Shown: piece after piece, positions 1 to 9,222 of the stretch
Layout: each line of letters begins with the position of its first letter
Numbering within the stretch: position 1 is the stretch's first letter
DNA from: Trichomonas tenax
Taxonomy: Eukaryota; Parabasalia; Trichomonadida; Trichomonadidae
DNA: 33,809 nucleotides
Reading direction: 5' to 3'
NCBI GenBank assembly: GCA_023091735.1
Contig: JALKBU010000552.1
Span: 1 to 33,809, forward strand
Translations under genes and position numbers: made by a program
The notes under the pieces: generated by a model
The model's input: only the letters and a program-made list of their open reading frames with translations
What the model was told of the DNA's origin: nothing
Database searches by the model: none

Positions 1-193
1 GCCACAACTACTCATAATGAAGTCTTCTTTGGCTTCCAACATTGAGTTCAATCCATTTCAACCTATTGACACTTTTCCATTTTTCCCGCGCAATCACGTC
101 ACTTTCCTTTATTTTGACATTCTGACTTTACATGCCAAAAATAAGTTACATGTCAGAAAAGCACGTTGTTCTATTTTGTCCCAGTCCCGAAAA
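1..193 (+). repeat. Dispersed repeat, copy A (cut by the window edge)
   Basis: This stretch is nearly identical to 2303-2492 and, in inverse orientation from about base 66 on, to 33681-33809. The shared end is TTGTCCCAGTCCC, after which copies A and C also share a short GAAAA. Copies differ by scattered substitutions and by one-base changes in the T/C tract near 80-90, so a reading frame opened by an ATG at 17 is not conserved in copy B. It carries the motif ACATGT at 148-153. The left part is missing because the window starts here. It could be the terminal part of a transposon or a multi-copy 5' region; no transposase is seen. Confidence 0.8.
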
Positions 194-225
194 TCGAACA
201 TAAATATTGCATAATTTGATATACA

Positions 226-552
226 CTGGTGTTTTGCGTGTCAATGAGTCACTCTGTAAAGTGTCAGATTGTCAGATTTTTAGCATTGAAAAATAGTCAA
301 AAAAGATAAAAAATAATTCATTTTGTCAAGTAAATTAGCATTTGCCAAATAAAAAACAGATCTGTGTGCAGCCACATAGTGTGGTGTGGTTGCACATAAC
401 AGCAGAAACGGACCAAAAAACCCTTTCTAATGATACATATTCGTAGCACATCAAATTCAAATAGACATTTTTCACTTTACATCAAGTATCACTTTTTAAA
501 ATCTACCAATCTTACACTTTACAACGCAACTCATTGACACGCAAAACACTGG
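226..552. mobile_element. MITE-like element with about 54-bp terminal inverted repeats
   Basis: The left end (from 229, GTGTTTTGCGTGTCAATGAG) matches the reverse complement of the right end (ending at 549). The match continues at roughly 80 percent identity for about 54 bases inward. The string ACACTGG lies in the same orientation at both ends (223-229 and 546-552) and could be a target-site duplication overlapping the terminal repeats. The centre holds a hairpin pairing 365-376 with 385-396. There is no coding capacity, so this would be a non-autonomous element; the superfamily is not clear to me. It sits about 30 bases beyond the end of repeat copy A. Confidence 0.65.
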
Positions 553-597
553 AACTATATAATGTATGTTTAACAGCACTAGGCTTAAATATTGCGA

Positions 598-1371
598 AAA
601 AGAAGCGATTTATGATTGAGGATCAAATTATGACATGTATTATAATTTACGTGGCATATATTATCGCAACACTTTGAGCTAGCTGGCAAGTTTGTAATGA
701 GAGATTGATTCCTATTGTTGAAGATACTGCCAATGAATATAAAATCAAAATTCCGAGCAGCAAGCATGGAAACATACGTTTTTTGTACTCGGTAATTAAC
801 AAAATTAAAGAAATTCCTCAGACAGAGGTTTTTTGAAAAAAAAAAATATCAAAACATTAGCTCTTTTCTTCAAAATTGGTTCATTCGTTGAACTTCATGA
901 ATATTTCAAAGATATCCCAACTGTTCTTCCAACAATCATGAATTATTTCAAATAAAGAAAAATATCAAATGCTTTTATTATTTCTACTAAAATGGACTAA
1001 AGAATTGGGAAATGGGGAGCTGAAAAGAAGATTGTACACGTTTTTGCATACATCAACAGATACTAAACATAAAGATCTACTAATCATTATACAAAATTGG
1101 ATCCCAATAAGCAATTCGACAAACTTTAGTCAAACAACTTACAACTCATTCAGATACATTTGATGTACTTGAAAAAGATATTGAAGTTTTGATCAATTGC
1201 TTACCTTCATATTATTGCCAACCATTGACAGTTTCATCCAAATTTTCTAAATATTTGCGCATTAACAAATTTTTTTGAATGGTTTCATTAACACATTCAT
1301 TTAAAATCGATGCTGCCGGTGATTTTGCTGAACATTTTGCAAAAATATTCGTTGTATGTGCCGTGTAGTTT
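598..1371 (+). pseudogene. Decayed coding region, unidentified
   Basis: No intact gene is present, but several protein-like segments follow each other on the plus strand, separated by stops and frame changes. They are about 667-835 (containing EDTANEYKIKIPSSKHGN), about 851-955 (KIGSFVELHEYFKDI, ending in a TAA), 969-1163, 1139-1279 (DVLEKDIEVLINCLPSYYC) and 1279-1371. The composition (many Ile, Lys, Glu, Asn, Phe) resembles local genes more than random AT-rich DNA. I do not recognise the family; large trichomonad ankyrin-type families leave such relics, but that is a guess. An ACATGT motif at 633-638 falls inside. Confidence 0.35.
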
Positions 1372-2302
1372 AATCCCGTCACAATTTTCATTCATTAATA
1401 TACACTCTACTTCTTCATTTTGTCATGTTTAGAAAACTGTAGTTAGATTGGTGCTAATAGATATTGCTTTGGATAGTTTGAATGAACCGCCCTCCATTAA
1501 AATAGAATCCCATTTTTCTCAGATCCATATAGATAACTCTCAACTTAATAATATCGATTTTTGGAGTCTAGGACAAAAGTGAACATCAAAAGTGACAGAG
1601 AACCTTAAAGTCACTTTTCATGAATACACTGTCACTTTTTGCGCTGGCAAATTGTCAACTTTATAAAAAGTGTTATAAATATCTTTTTAATCTAAACAAT
1701 ACTGACATTTATAGATTGAAACTCCACGCTGAGTATGAAGACCATAAACATAGTTCATTGCAAGTTTTTGTTGCACTCTAAACCAAGAAACTTGGTCGCA
1801 ATTATGCCTTCTTGCATGGTAAATATGAATTATAAACAAATAATTTGAAGAAAAAAAAAAAAAAATAAAAATTTAGTAAAAAACGAATTTTACAAAGAAT
1901 ACAAGGATCAAATTGAGAATCTAAATAATATAAATCAGTATATAAAATGAACGTAATATGAAAACATTATCTAATTCATGATTCAAGAACAATTAATTAT
2001 GAATTTAATGATATATTAATAATTATGAAAATAAGTAATAATATGAAAATAATCTTGTAATGAAAAAGGTATCTGTGAAAAAATAAAAAATAGAAAAAAA
2101 AAATAATAATATATTAATATCAAAAGTGAAAATGTAATGTGTATTAAAAATTGAATCAATAAGTGGGTTCTTGTTAGGGCCTGGCTTGGCCACTCGAGGG
2201 CTTTGGAAGTCTCAGGTCGACCTCGCCATGCATCGAATCATGCTTCTGTTGAATAGGCATCTGGATGCATCTCTGCTAGATCACCAGGTCATCCTTCACT
2301 AT
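1372..2302. other. AT-rich gap with a GC-richer block at its right end
   Basis: I see no gene. Bases 1575-1680 carry several AAAAGTGA/TCACTTTT strings in both orientations, which could form small hairpins. Bases 1850-2110 are low-complexity A/T. Bases 2171-2302 are clearly more GC-rich than their surroundings, run straight into repeat copy B and may be the upstream part of the same repeat; copy A cannot test this because it is cut off. Confidence 0.5.
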
Positions 2303-2492
2303 GAGGTCACAACTACTCACAATGAAGTCTTCTTTGGCTTCCAACATTGAGTTCAATTCATTTCAACCTATTGACACTTTTCCATTTTTTCCCGCAAATA
2401 CGTCACTTTCCTTTATTTTGACATTCTGACTTTACATATCAAAAATATGTTACATGTCAGAAAAACACGTTGTTCTATTTTGTCCCAGTCCC
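2303..2492 (+). repeat. Dispersed repeat, copy B
   Basis: Second copy of the repeat that begins the window, in the same orientation and ending at the same TTGTCCCAGTCCC. It contains ACATGT at 2452-2457, and another lies just downstream at 2547-2552. Sequence after the end is unrelated to that after copies A and C, which places one repeat boundary at about 2492. The left boundary is uncertain and may extend to about 2171. Confidence 0.8.
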
Positions 2493-3001
2493 TCGATTTT
2501 TGCGCCCAGGAAATCATTTTGAAATCGAAACTGATTGCAAAGTGCAACATGTCCAAAAAAGTACGAATGGTGGTGATTACTTCAAAAATAACTATCAATG
2601 CACTTAACTACTCTTTATTTGCCAATCCTATTAAATAGATATTTGAGTTCGTTTACTTTATTAAATATTCTAGAGATATTTTATGCCACTTTGACATTAA
2701 TTATGAAAGGATTCAATGTGGTTGAATGGTCCATTTTGATGAAGCTCATTATGCCTTAAAGTATTTTCTTGCGAACGAAGTTTGCAAAGTGCGCAATCTG
2801 GTGAAGTTAAGTATCCATGGAAGCGTAAAGATGTGCCTCTTGATTGAGTAGGCCAAAATTATGTTTTCTTTCAGTCTAAGATTGCACATCCCCATATGGA
2901 ACAGAAGGATAAATAGCACCAGAGATGATAAGTAAAAAAAGGATTTTACATTGTCAAATTGACAGATTTTGGATCCAAACGATCGCTCAAAAAAATTATC
3001 A
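2493..3001. other. Gap upstream of the bZIP-like gene
   Basis: An open frame with an ATG at 2447 runs from copy B into 2638 (about 63 codons), but it starts inside a repeat and has no recognisable domain, so I do not call it a gene. The last 60 bases, with GTCAAATTGACAG at 2953-2965, are the likely promoter and leader of the gene starting at 3002. Confidence 0.3.
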
Positions 3002-3370
3002 ATGAACGCTATTAATCCTGGTCAAGTAATGTTTCCTCAGCAAATGCCGATGTTTTCGATGCCACGGACACCACAGCATGAGCAGACAACAGGATTGCCG
3101 TCTGAAATCGAGAAAAAGACGCAAGATTTGATCTTGATGACAGGAGATTCTGGTCCAAGAAGGTGGAGAAAGACTAAAACCGATTACCTGAAGAAATTGG
3201 AAACAGACAATGGTGAATTGAAGAGTTTAGTTGTTGAATTGCAACAATCGATCTCAGGATTGCAAGCACAAAACGAAATTCTTCGTGACCAATTGAGATA
3301 CTTCCAGAGTTGCTTGTCGCAGGCCGCTCCTCTTGTTTTTCAACCAAATGCTAATCAAGAGCAAAAATAA
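3002..3370 (+). CDS. Small bZIP-like leucine-zipper protein
   Basis: A 122-residue protein, probably a nuclear DNA-binding or dimerising factor. Residues 1-45 are Met/Pro/Gln-rich and look disordered. Residues 53-65 are basic (Arg53, Arg54, Arg56, Lys57, Lys59, Lys64, Lys65). A perfect heptad zipper follows with Leu at 66, 73, 80, 87 and 94, and Leu63, Asn70, Val77, Ile84, Asn91 and Leu98 at the a positions. Against classical bZIP spacing, Arg56 sits at the invariant arginine, ten residues before the first leucine, but the invariant asparagine position is Gly48. DNA binding may therefore be altered or absent. The frame is open upstream to about 2969, but 3002 is the first ATG. A plain coiled-coil protein is the alternative. 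Confidence 0.7.
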   Translation: MNAINPGQVMFPQQMPMFSMPRTPQHEQTTGLPSEIEKKTQDLILMTGDSGPRRWRKTKTDYLKKLETDNGELKSLVVELQQSISGLQAQNEILRDQLRYFQSCLSQAAPLVFQPNANQEQK

Positions 3371-3976
3371 GATAAGCGAAATCACGCTTAGACATTCTCT
3401 ATACTTTTATATTCTAATGTTTAAATGTTTATTATTTACAAATCTTAAAATTCTAGAAATATTATTATTGAAATTATTTAATGAGTATCCAAACATTAAA
3501 TCCTGTTGTTTTCAATTAGATCCAATTAAAATTGAATGTTAAAAACCAATGTTGAAACTCAATTTAATAGAAAATGAATAAATTAAGAAAAAGCATTCAA
3601 AGATCTATAGTAATGCTTTATAATTTCTCTCTAAAGATGATGTTGATGGACTCATTCAAGCAATTATATCTTTAAATTATGATTTTGTTGATATGAAACA
3701 AAACGATTTAATTTTTTCTTCTGCAAAATAAAATTTAGTTCATATCATCAAACATTTGTTTATGAAAGCAGAAAAACTCCTAAAAAGATACATCAATTAA
3801 TGTAGTTAATTGAGGAGATTTTTTATGTATCAGAAAGGAATCAACATCGAAAACTGCGTATAGAAATAACTTCGCTTTGTCAATTGATGTTCTAACCATA
3901 AAGAAGTAATGAGATCTAAAGGTGTGGAAAATATGATAGAGTAAATTATTTAACATTACAAACAAAAAAATATTAA
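3371..3976. other. Gap with a possible coding relic
   Basis: No intact gene. On the plus strand about 3630-3730 reads as a protein-like segment (SKDDVDGLIQAIISLNYDFV) before stops, and other short open stretches lie between 3740 and 3930 in shifted frames. This could be the remnant of a repeat-protein gene. The rest is the AT-rich 3' flanks of two genes. Confidence 0.3.
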
Positions 3977-6349
3977 CTAAGCTCTAATATATGAAAGTAA
4001 TTTTCGAACTTCTTCACTTGCATTTGAAAAATGCGAATAGTTTGAAATTCGACGTGCACGCATTTTGAGATCAGCGTGCTTGTTATATATAAGGAAGAGT
4101 GCTTTTGCGCAGAATTCAATAGGGAACTTGCTGACTAGCTCCATTCTGATCATCATTGACATTGCCAACTCTTGTTTCTCGAGCGCTTTAAGAAGGACTG
4201 TCTGTGCATAGGCATTCTCCCACATCTTGACACAATAATGAATGAACCTCTTGTCAAAAGAACTTTGCTTAGAAGCGCAAATGAAGCATAAATCTCTGAG
4301 TTCACTGTTGCCGGATATAATCAATGGCAAATATGTGGAGTGAGGTATGCGTTCGCATAAATCTAATACAAGCGATGTTTTGAGAATTGGAATGATTAAC
4401 GAAGAGTTCTTCTTTCGCAGCAATATAATAAATTTATCAGAGAGTGCTTTTTTGTATGTTTCTGATAACTTATAGCCCGCGAAAAGAAGTTTCAGAGTTA
4501 ACAAAATGTCGTGATCATTAGTTGCCTGGAGGAATGACTCCTCAACAAGTCCATTCCTGCAAGCCGTGACAATGATCGACGTGTCTGTGTTCATTGAGCC
4601 AGTCGGTATTTTGTCGAGATATGGTTTCATTGTTGATTTGCTGACTGAATTTGGTGGGAATTTTCGAAGTAATTCAACAACTGCTGCTGCGCATGGAGTG
4701 TTAGCAAAGAACAATGCTGCTTGGGAGAGAAGTTCGTAGTTATTGCAAGATAGATTATCGGAGAAGATTTGGAAGAATCTCTCTGAGACAGCAGATGGAA
4801 GCTTTGACTTTGAGTATTTCTTGACTATGTCTTCGAATTTTGTCTGTTTTGCATCTAATTCGTCCATTGACTTTGTCCAGTCGCTTGCGACGTAGATTGG
4901 ATTCGCTTTGCATTTATCGATATGCTCCTTAAGCTGTTCTATGTTGCAGCCCTCGAAGTAATACTTGAGAGTCTCCAAATGCTCGACAATCTCAGAAAAA
5001 GAAGGTCTGTCTGTTTCGTTCTGTGCCCAACACATCTCCAGCAGCTTCTTCAGACAGTCTGGGGTGTTTGATGGAAGAATCGGACGTGCGCAGTCATCCA
5101 AGATGGCCCTCCTGAGCTTGTTTGGATCGTGGAACTGGTTGAACGGTCTGTCGCCAATCAGCATCTCCGATAGTAAAATTGCGAATGCATAAACATCTGT
5201 TTTATACGTGATTTTTCCTGTTGTGAGCAGCTCCGGAGCCATCCACTGGATTGTGCCTACCGTGGATCCTTTTACAGCTTCTTCTGAGCTGCCGATCCTG
5301 CTGAGACCGAAATCGCATATCCTTATATGCAAATCTTCGTCGAGAAGAATGTTGAGAGATTTTAAGTCCCTGTGAATGATGTCGTTTGCGTGAAGATACT
5401 GCATTCCGCGCGCAATGTCGTATAGAGCGATTGTGTTGAGTGTGCCGTCCAGCCTGTGCTTGAATGTCAGGTCTTCGAAGAGAGATCCGTTCGGCATGAA
5501 TTCCGTGATGATACAGAAAGGCGGCTTCGCTGTAGCACCAACGAAACCAACTACGCATGGATGCGGGATCTCAGAAAGGCGCGCAAAGACCGATACTTCA
5601 CGTTGGTATACCTGGAAACGCGCTGTATTGTAGCTAGATAATGTGAACTTTTTTAGTGCGACGAGTTGATTCGTGCGTGTGTTGATACCTTTGTAGACGA
5701 CTCCAGTGAGTCCGAATCCGATGTCGTTCTGGAATTCAAAGTCTTTTATCGAAACTTTGAACTTCGAGTACTGTTTTGGTATTGGTGAGAAGTCCGTCTC
5801 TGAGATATTAAACGTTGCATTGTATTCTGCGAGTTTCGCTGAGATTTCAACGATTCTTTGCTGTAAACTATTGATTATTTCGACGCTTGGTTGAGATTCG
5901 ATGTTGTACTGCGAGAACGAAGACGCTATTGCCTTCAAGTCAATCGTGTGATATCGCAAAAGGTCTTCGCTGTTGGGATCGAAAAATTTGTCTATCTCAG
6001 GATGCACATTCGCTAGCGCTTCCGCGAGATCCTGGAAGAGTTCCTGTGTCTTTTCGTAGCAAAGGTTGCAAGGTTGCTCTATTGTGTTGTTTGTCCATGT
6101 TTCTAATTTAAATTTCGCGAGAACGTCAACGAAAGACTTCAGTATTTCGATCGTCTTTGATACTGAACCCTTCTCCTCATCGCTGACGTTGTCATCAGCG
6201 TTCTGGGAGTGATACCAGTTGTAGAAGAGCTTTAACTGCAGCAAAACGAAGTCAAACTTCCTCCTGTGTGCCGCCGTCTGCGTCTCGATCGCTTCCAGAG
6301 CGTTTATCACGCGATAGAAGGAGCGAAACAAAGCAGATCTTACAACCAT
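3977..6349 (-). CDS. TKL-type protein kinase with helical N- and C-terminal regions
   Basis: A 790-residue Ser/Thr-type kinase of the tyrosine-kinase-like group. Residues 1-200 are mostly helical with no family I can name. The kinase domain spans about 203-460 with a complete catalytic set: glycine loop GFGLTGVV from 211, Lys233 in VALKK, Glu251 in helix C, HRDLKSLN at 326-333, DFG at 346-348, an APE at 371-373 and TDVYAFA in helix F. Residues 465-790 form leucine-rich helical repeats like HEAT/ARM, the layout of large trichomonad TKL families. The start is the first ATG, at 6349; the 34 codons upstream in frame begin without an ATG. TCAAATT lies right before the ATG and may be an initiator. 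The stop is TAG. Substrates are unknown. Compare the pseudokinase at 24952. Confidence 0.9.
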   Translation of the reverse strand: MVVRSALFRSFYRVINALEAIETQTAAHRRKFDFVLLQLKLFYNWYHSQNADDNVSDEEKGSVSKTIEILKSFVDVLAKFKLETWTNNTIEQPCNLCYEKTQELFQDLAEALANVHPEIDKFFDPNSEDLLRYHTIDLKAIASSFSQYNIESQPSVEIINSLQQRIVEISAKLAEYNATFNISETDFSPIPKQYSKFKVSIKDFEFQNDIGFGLTGVVYKGINTRTNQLVALKKFTLSSYNTARFQVYQREVSVFARLSEIPHPCVVGFVGATAKPPFCIITEFMPNGSLFEDLTFKHRLDGTLNTIALYDIARGMQYLHANDIIHRDLKSLNILLDEDLHIRICDFGLSRIGSSEEAVKGSTVGTIQWMAPELLTTGKITYKTDVYAFAILLSEMLIGDRPFNQFHDPNKLRRAILDDCARPILPSNTPDCLKKLLEMCWAQNETDRPSFSEIVEHLETLKYYFEGCNIEQLKEHIDKCKANPIYVASDWTKSMDELDAKQTKFEDIVKKYSKSKLPSAVSERFFQIFSDNLSCNNYELLSQAALFFANTPCAAAVVELLRKFPPNSVSKSTMKPYLDKIPTGSMNTDTSIIVTACRNGLVEESFLQATNDHDILLTLKLLFAGYKLSETYKKALSDKFIILLRKKNSSLIIPILKTSLVLDLCERIPHSTYLPLIISGNSELRDLCFICASKQSSFDKRFIHYCVKMWENAYAQTVLLKALEKQELAMSMMIRMELVSKFPIEFCAKALFLIYNKHADLKMRARRISNYSHFSNASEEVRKLLSYIRA

Positions 6350-6795
6350 AATTTGAAAAAATAAATTATTTCGCTTTGATGTTAGTTTTGATCGTTGTTT
6401 TGTGTTTACTTTCGTTTTAGTGATTGATGTTCTTTTTATGCTGTTTTTCAATTGTTTTAAAGTTGATATTTAATATTGACTTAGAGCAAAGCAGATTTGA
6501 AATATGTGGGAAATTATGATGATACATGAAATATCAGTAATGATATTATATGAAATATTGAAAAACTATAAATCACTTAAAATGCCTTATACATGATATG
6601 ACACTGAGCTCCCTGTGCTCAAGTTTGTGCGGGTATGAGAATATTATGAAAATATTTATAGGAATAAGAAAATAAATTAAATAAAGCTATAATGTATTTT
6701 AAATCTCCCTTTATACACATGGAGAAATGGTTCATAATAATTACAATCATAATATGGTAAAAATTTATATTTCAATAACATATTTACAGAACATA
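6350..6795. other. Intergenic, no gene seen
   Basis: AT-rich spacer between two minus-strand genes; it should hold the promoter of the TKL kinase and the 3' end of the gene at 6796. A short inverted repeat (TGAGC at 6605, GCTCA at 6617) is the only structure I noticed. Confidence 0.4.
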
Positions 6796-7371
6796 TTACT
6801 TGGGATTTTCAAAATCTTCCTCATCTGGATTCCAGTATACTAATTTAGGATCAATTTGTAAATTCTTAATCAAATTTGTCATTGAAATATCTGTACCTTG
6901 CTGTCGGAGCTTGCTCTTCAACTCATAAAGCATTTCCTGGCATACATTTGCCCATTTGAAAGTGACATCATCAAGTTCTTTTTCGTCAGCTTCTGAGAAT
7001 TTGTGTTTTGAACGATGTGCTAAATTTTCATACTCTGAGTTCAGTTTTCGAAGGTGTGTCTGTAGCCATATCTTTTCTTGTGATAACTGAGCGTCATTAA
7101 GCCTCTCTAATGCTTTTGCATGATCAAATGGTTCAGAAAATGGAGAAGTTATGATTGGTTTTGACTCAGCATATGGAATCAATCTGGCTGTCCAGTAAAC
7201 TGAAACTGTTTTGCCTTCTTTGTTCTTGAAATCGCGCTTTTTGAGCATATTATCTGCAAGAAGTTTCTCCAATTCCGGTGCAACTACATCTGATGCCTGT
7301 CCGAATTTTTCACAGATGGCTTCAGCTGTCATTGGCTCGTCCTGAGCGAGCATAAACTCGAGCAAAGACAT
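6796..7371 (-). CDS. wHTH protein with Sfr1/Mei5-like C-terminus (recombination mediator candidate)
   Basis: A 191-residue protein. Residues 1-62 look like a winged helix-turn-helix (MTAEAICEKFG, PELEKLLADNML, wing ending in VYWT). Residues 80-130 are a probable coiled coil. Residues 134-187 resemble the C-terminus of Sfr1/Mei5, partner of Swi5 and accessory factor of Rad51/Dmc1: a KWANVCQEMLYELKSKL helix, then TNLIKNLQIDPKLVYW and an acidic EEDF end. Layout and length also recall Hop2, another meiotic recombinase cofactor with an N-terminal wHTH, but the C-terminus fits Sfr1 better. The start is supported by TTTTTCATAA immediately before the ATG, a good TCA-type initiator. The family is called from remembered motifs only. 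Confidence 0.6.
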   Translation of the reverse strand: MSLLEFMLAQDEPMTAEAICEKFGQASDVVAPELEKLLADNMLKKRDFKNKEGKTVSVYWTARLIPYAESKPIITSPFSEPFDHAKALERLNDAQLSQEKIWLQTHLRKLNSEYENLAHRSKHKFSEADEKELDDVTFKWANVCQEMLYELKSKLRQQGTDISMTNLIKNLQIDPKLVYWNPDEEDFENPK

Positions 7372-7384
7372 TTATGAAAAACTG
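7360..7384 (-). promoter_or_regulatory. Initiator-like TCATAA at the ATG of the wHTH-Sfr1 gene
   Basis: On the minus strand the bases before the ATG read TTTTTCATAA. TCA+1 followed by a pyrimidine and A/T matches the trichomonad Inr known from Trichomonas vaginalis (bound there by IBP39). The same string precedes the small gene starting at 32749. An imperfect palindrome (ACTTCACTAGTGAAGT) lies just upstream at 7389-7404. Confidence 0.5.
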
Positions 7385-8265
7385 ACAACTTCACTAGTGA
7401 AGTTCCTTCTATTTGAATGGACTCATTATCAAAATGGCAAAAATGAGGAATTCGAATTAATACTTTAATTCTAATCATCCTCAAGGTAATGGGAAAATTG
7501 AGCGCCGGTGCCCTAGCCGTAAAGATGATAAACTTAGTTATCATATGCTATAAAGCACTTCATCTGGTGCTTCACTTACTGAAAGTTGTCACAAATAAAT
7601 GACATAAAAGTGATATTATCTGACGTGTAAAGCTGGCAGAATCGCCGTTTTATTTGTCAAAATATTAATATTTTTGACATGTAAAAGTCCTATAATCATT
7701 GAAATTATATATTAGTTTTTATTTCAAAATCGTGTCTGATGGGAAGAACTGGGACTACATTGACACAGGTACCACGCATGTTAGTAGCTAAACTCACAGA
7801 TCTTCCTTTCATACGCCATCATTAAGATTTCAAAGATTTGCACTTCAGATTGCCACTGAAGAACAAAATTAAATGCTTGATTGGGACTTGTAGCCAAGGT
7901 GCTAGCAATCCAGTCCACAGTTCTTCCTTTCAGAAGCATTCTGTAAAGTAAATCGCTGATTATTTCAAGATCGAGTCTGAAAGGAAGAACTGTGGAGTGG
8001 ATTGCTAACATTTTGGCTACTAGTGCCAATGAAGCACTTAATTTTTCTTTTCAAAGTAAATTTCAACATGTCATGTAAATATTTATTTATCAAATATACA
8101 CGTTTACATGTCAGATAGTATCACTTTTTCATGACAACTTTCGGTACACAACAAAATTCAGACTATGTTTATTTTTAAGGTTCTGTGCTTTTGTAAAGTA
8201 TCGAAATGTCAAATTCGGAAAATGATAAAATTGAATGCAAAGTTATCGTAAAAAAATAAATTATA
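7372..8265. promoter_or_regulatory. Divergent intergenic region with ACATGT motifs
   Basis: This 894-base gap separates divergent genes. It has ACATGT at 7677-7682, 8066-8071 and 8106-8111, usually written TGACATGTAAA or TTTACATGTCA, and TCACTTTT-type strings near 7611 and 8120. The centre (7721-8030) is occupied by an inverted-repeat cluster listed separately. An 82-codon open frame on the minus strand (7781-8029) is made of those repeats and is not called. Confidence 0.45.
7721..8030. repeat. Inverted-repeat cluster
   Basis: Arms 7886-7933 and 7977-8024 are inverted copies matching at 43 of 48 positions around a 43-base spacer. Related, weaker copies lie to the left: 7721-7755 resembles 7961-7995 in direct orientation, and 7784-7815 resembles the left arm (shared core CACAG.TCTTCCTTTCA). 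The core therefore occurs four times, two in each orientation. This could be a decayed foldback transposon or a duplicated hairpin; no terminal duplication is visible. Confidence 0.75.
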
Positions 8266-8952
8266 ATGGAAACGAAGACTTTGGTGCTGGAAGTCATTGA
8301 AGCACGATCGCTTGCTCCGTCTGACATCAACGGTTGGGCTGACCCGCTCGCCGTCTGCTACGTCGGTAAGAAGAAAATCGGAAAAACAAAATACATCCCC
8401 CGCACATTAAACCCTCAGTGGAACGAGATAATTGTTAGAGCTGACGTTGAAATATCTGATGATCTTATGGTTGAAATCTGTGATCACGATATTGTTGCAT
8501 CAGATAAGATGGGTGCAATTACAGTTCCTCTTCTTCAATTTACTGATGGCCGTTGGACCAATCAATGGTACCGCCTTTGTGATGACAACAACAATAATGT
8601 TCCTGGATACGTTCGTCTGAAAATTCAATTAGTTGATGACGAAAACTTCGCCTTCCAAGAAGCTGACCATAACAAGAAACCAGAAGAGGACGATGAGAGA
8701 AAGCGTCAGGAAGAAAAAGAGGCTGCAATTCAAAGAAGGCGCAACCTTATGGAGCAGCACAAGCAAATGGAAGCTAACCAAGTTGTCCACAATGAGAACT
8801 TCAAGGCCCAGCAAGAGTTGGACAGCAAGATGAGGAAAGAAAACCCAACATATGTCGGAAACGCTCAATCTCCACCAAGGCAAACACCTCCAGGAATGGT
8901 TCCTCCACCATCTCCTCCAATCAACACTTCCAACCAACCATCAATCATTTAA
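8266..8952 (+). CDS. C2-domain protein with charged helix and Pro-rich tail
   Basis: A 228-residue protein. Residues 1-125 are a C2 domain, expected to bind Ca2+ and acidic phospholipids. It opens LVLEVIEARSL, and the acidic residues fit calcium loops: Asp20 and Asp26 in loop 1 (SDINGWADP), Asp73, Asp75 and Asp80 in loop 3 (CDHDIVASD), with the NPQWNE strand between. Residues 130-195 are highly charged (Lys/Glu/Arg/Gln) and probably helical. Residues 200-228 are rich in Pro and Asn. There is no signal peptide or membrane segment, so it is probably a cytosolic protein recruited to membranes by calcium. Small C2 proteins of this layout are common in trichomonads. The Pro-rich tail could bind SH3 domains such as those of the next gene, which is speculation. 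Confidence 0.88.
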   Translation: METKTLVLEVIEARSLAPSDINGWADPLAVCYVGKKKIGKTKYIPRTLNPQWNEIIVRADVEISDDLMVEICDHDIVASDKMGAITVPLLQFTDGRWTNQWYRLCDDNNNNVPGYVRLKIQLVDDENFAFQEADHNKKPEEDDERKRQEEKEAAIQRRRNLMEQHKQMEANQVVHNENFKAQQELDSKMRKENPTYVGNAQSPPRQTPPGMVPPPSPPINTSNQPSII

Positions 8953-9222
8953 TTCAATTACGAAAAGAAATCCATGCGAAACCCCCAAATTCAGCTATCT
9001 GTAAACTTTTAGTATTCTTCTTATGCAATTTTGCAACCCCACTTTATATAAGATAACTCTTTTTGGACATTCATATATTTAACCCATCAAATAAAATACC
9101 GATTCAAAAATCCATTATTTTTGGAAATTATGGATTTTAAAGATCTACTCATTAACTATGTGCTGCGCGTTACTTTTCTTCGCCCTCCACTTTCTCCCTG
9201 GGCTATTTTTTTAAATTGAATT
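8953..9222. other. Gap before the structured RNA candidate
   Basis: After the C2 gene the sequence is AT-rich. Bases 9183-9203 form a short GCCC/GGGC hairpin followed by a run of seven T at 9206-9212, which could terminate a plus-strand transcript. No coding sequence is seen. Confidence 0.35.

Noticed and set aside
17..214. 65-codon open frame at the window start
   Set aside because: It lies in the dispersed repeat, and copy B breaks the frame by a one-base difference, so the protein is not conserved.
5202..5641. Open frames opposite or overlapping the TKL kinase domain
   Set aside because: Shadows of the kinase gene, whose frame carries all the conserved motifs.
7781..8029. 82-codon minus-strand open frame
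   Set aside because: It is built from the inverted-repeat cluster, and no domain or promoter is visible.
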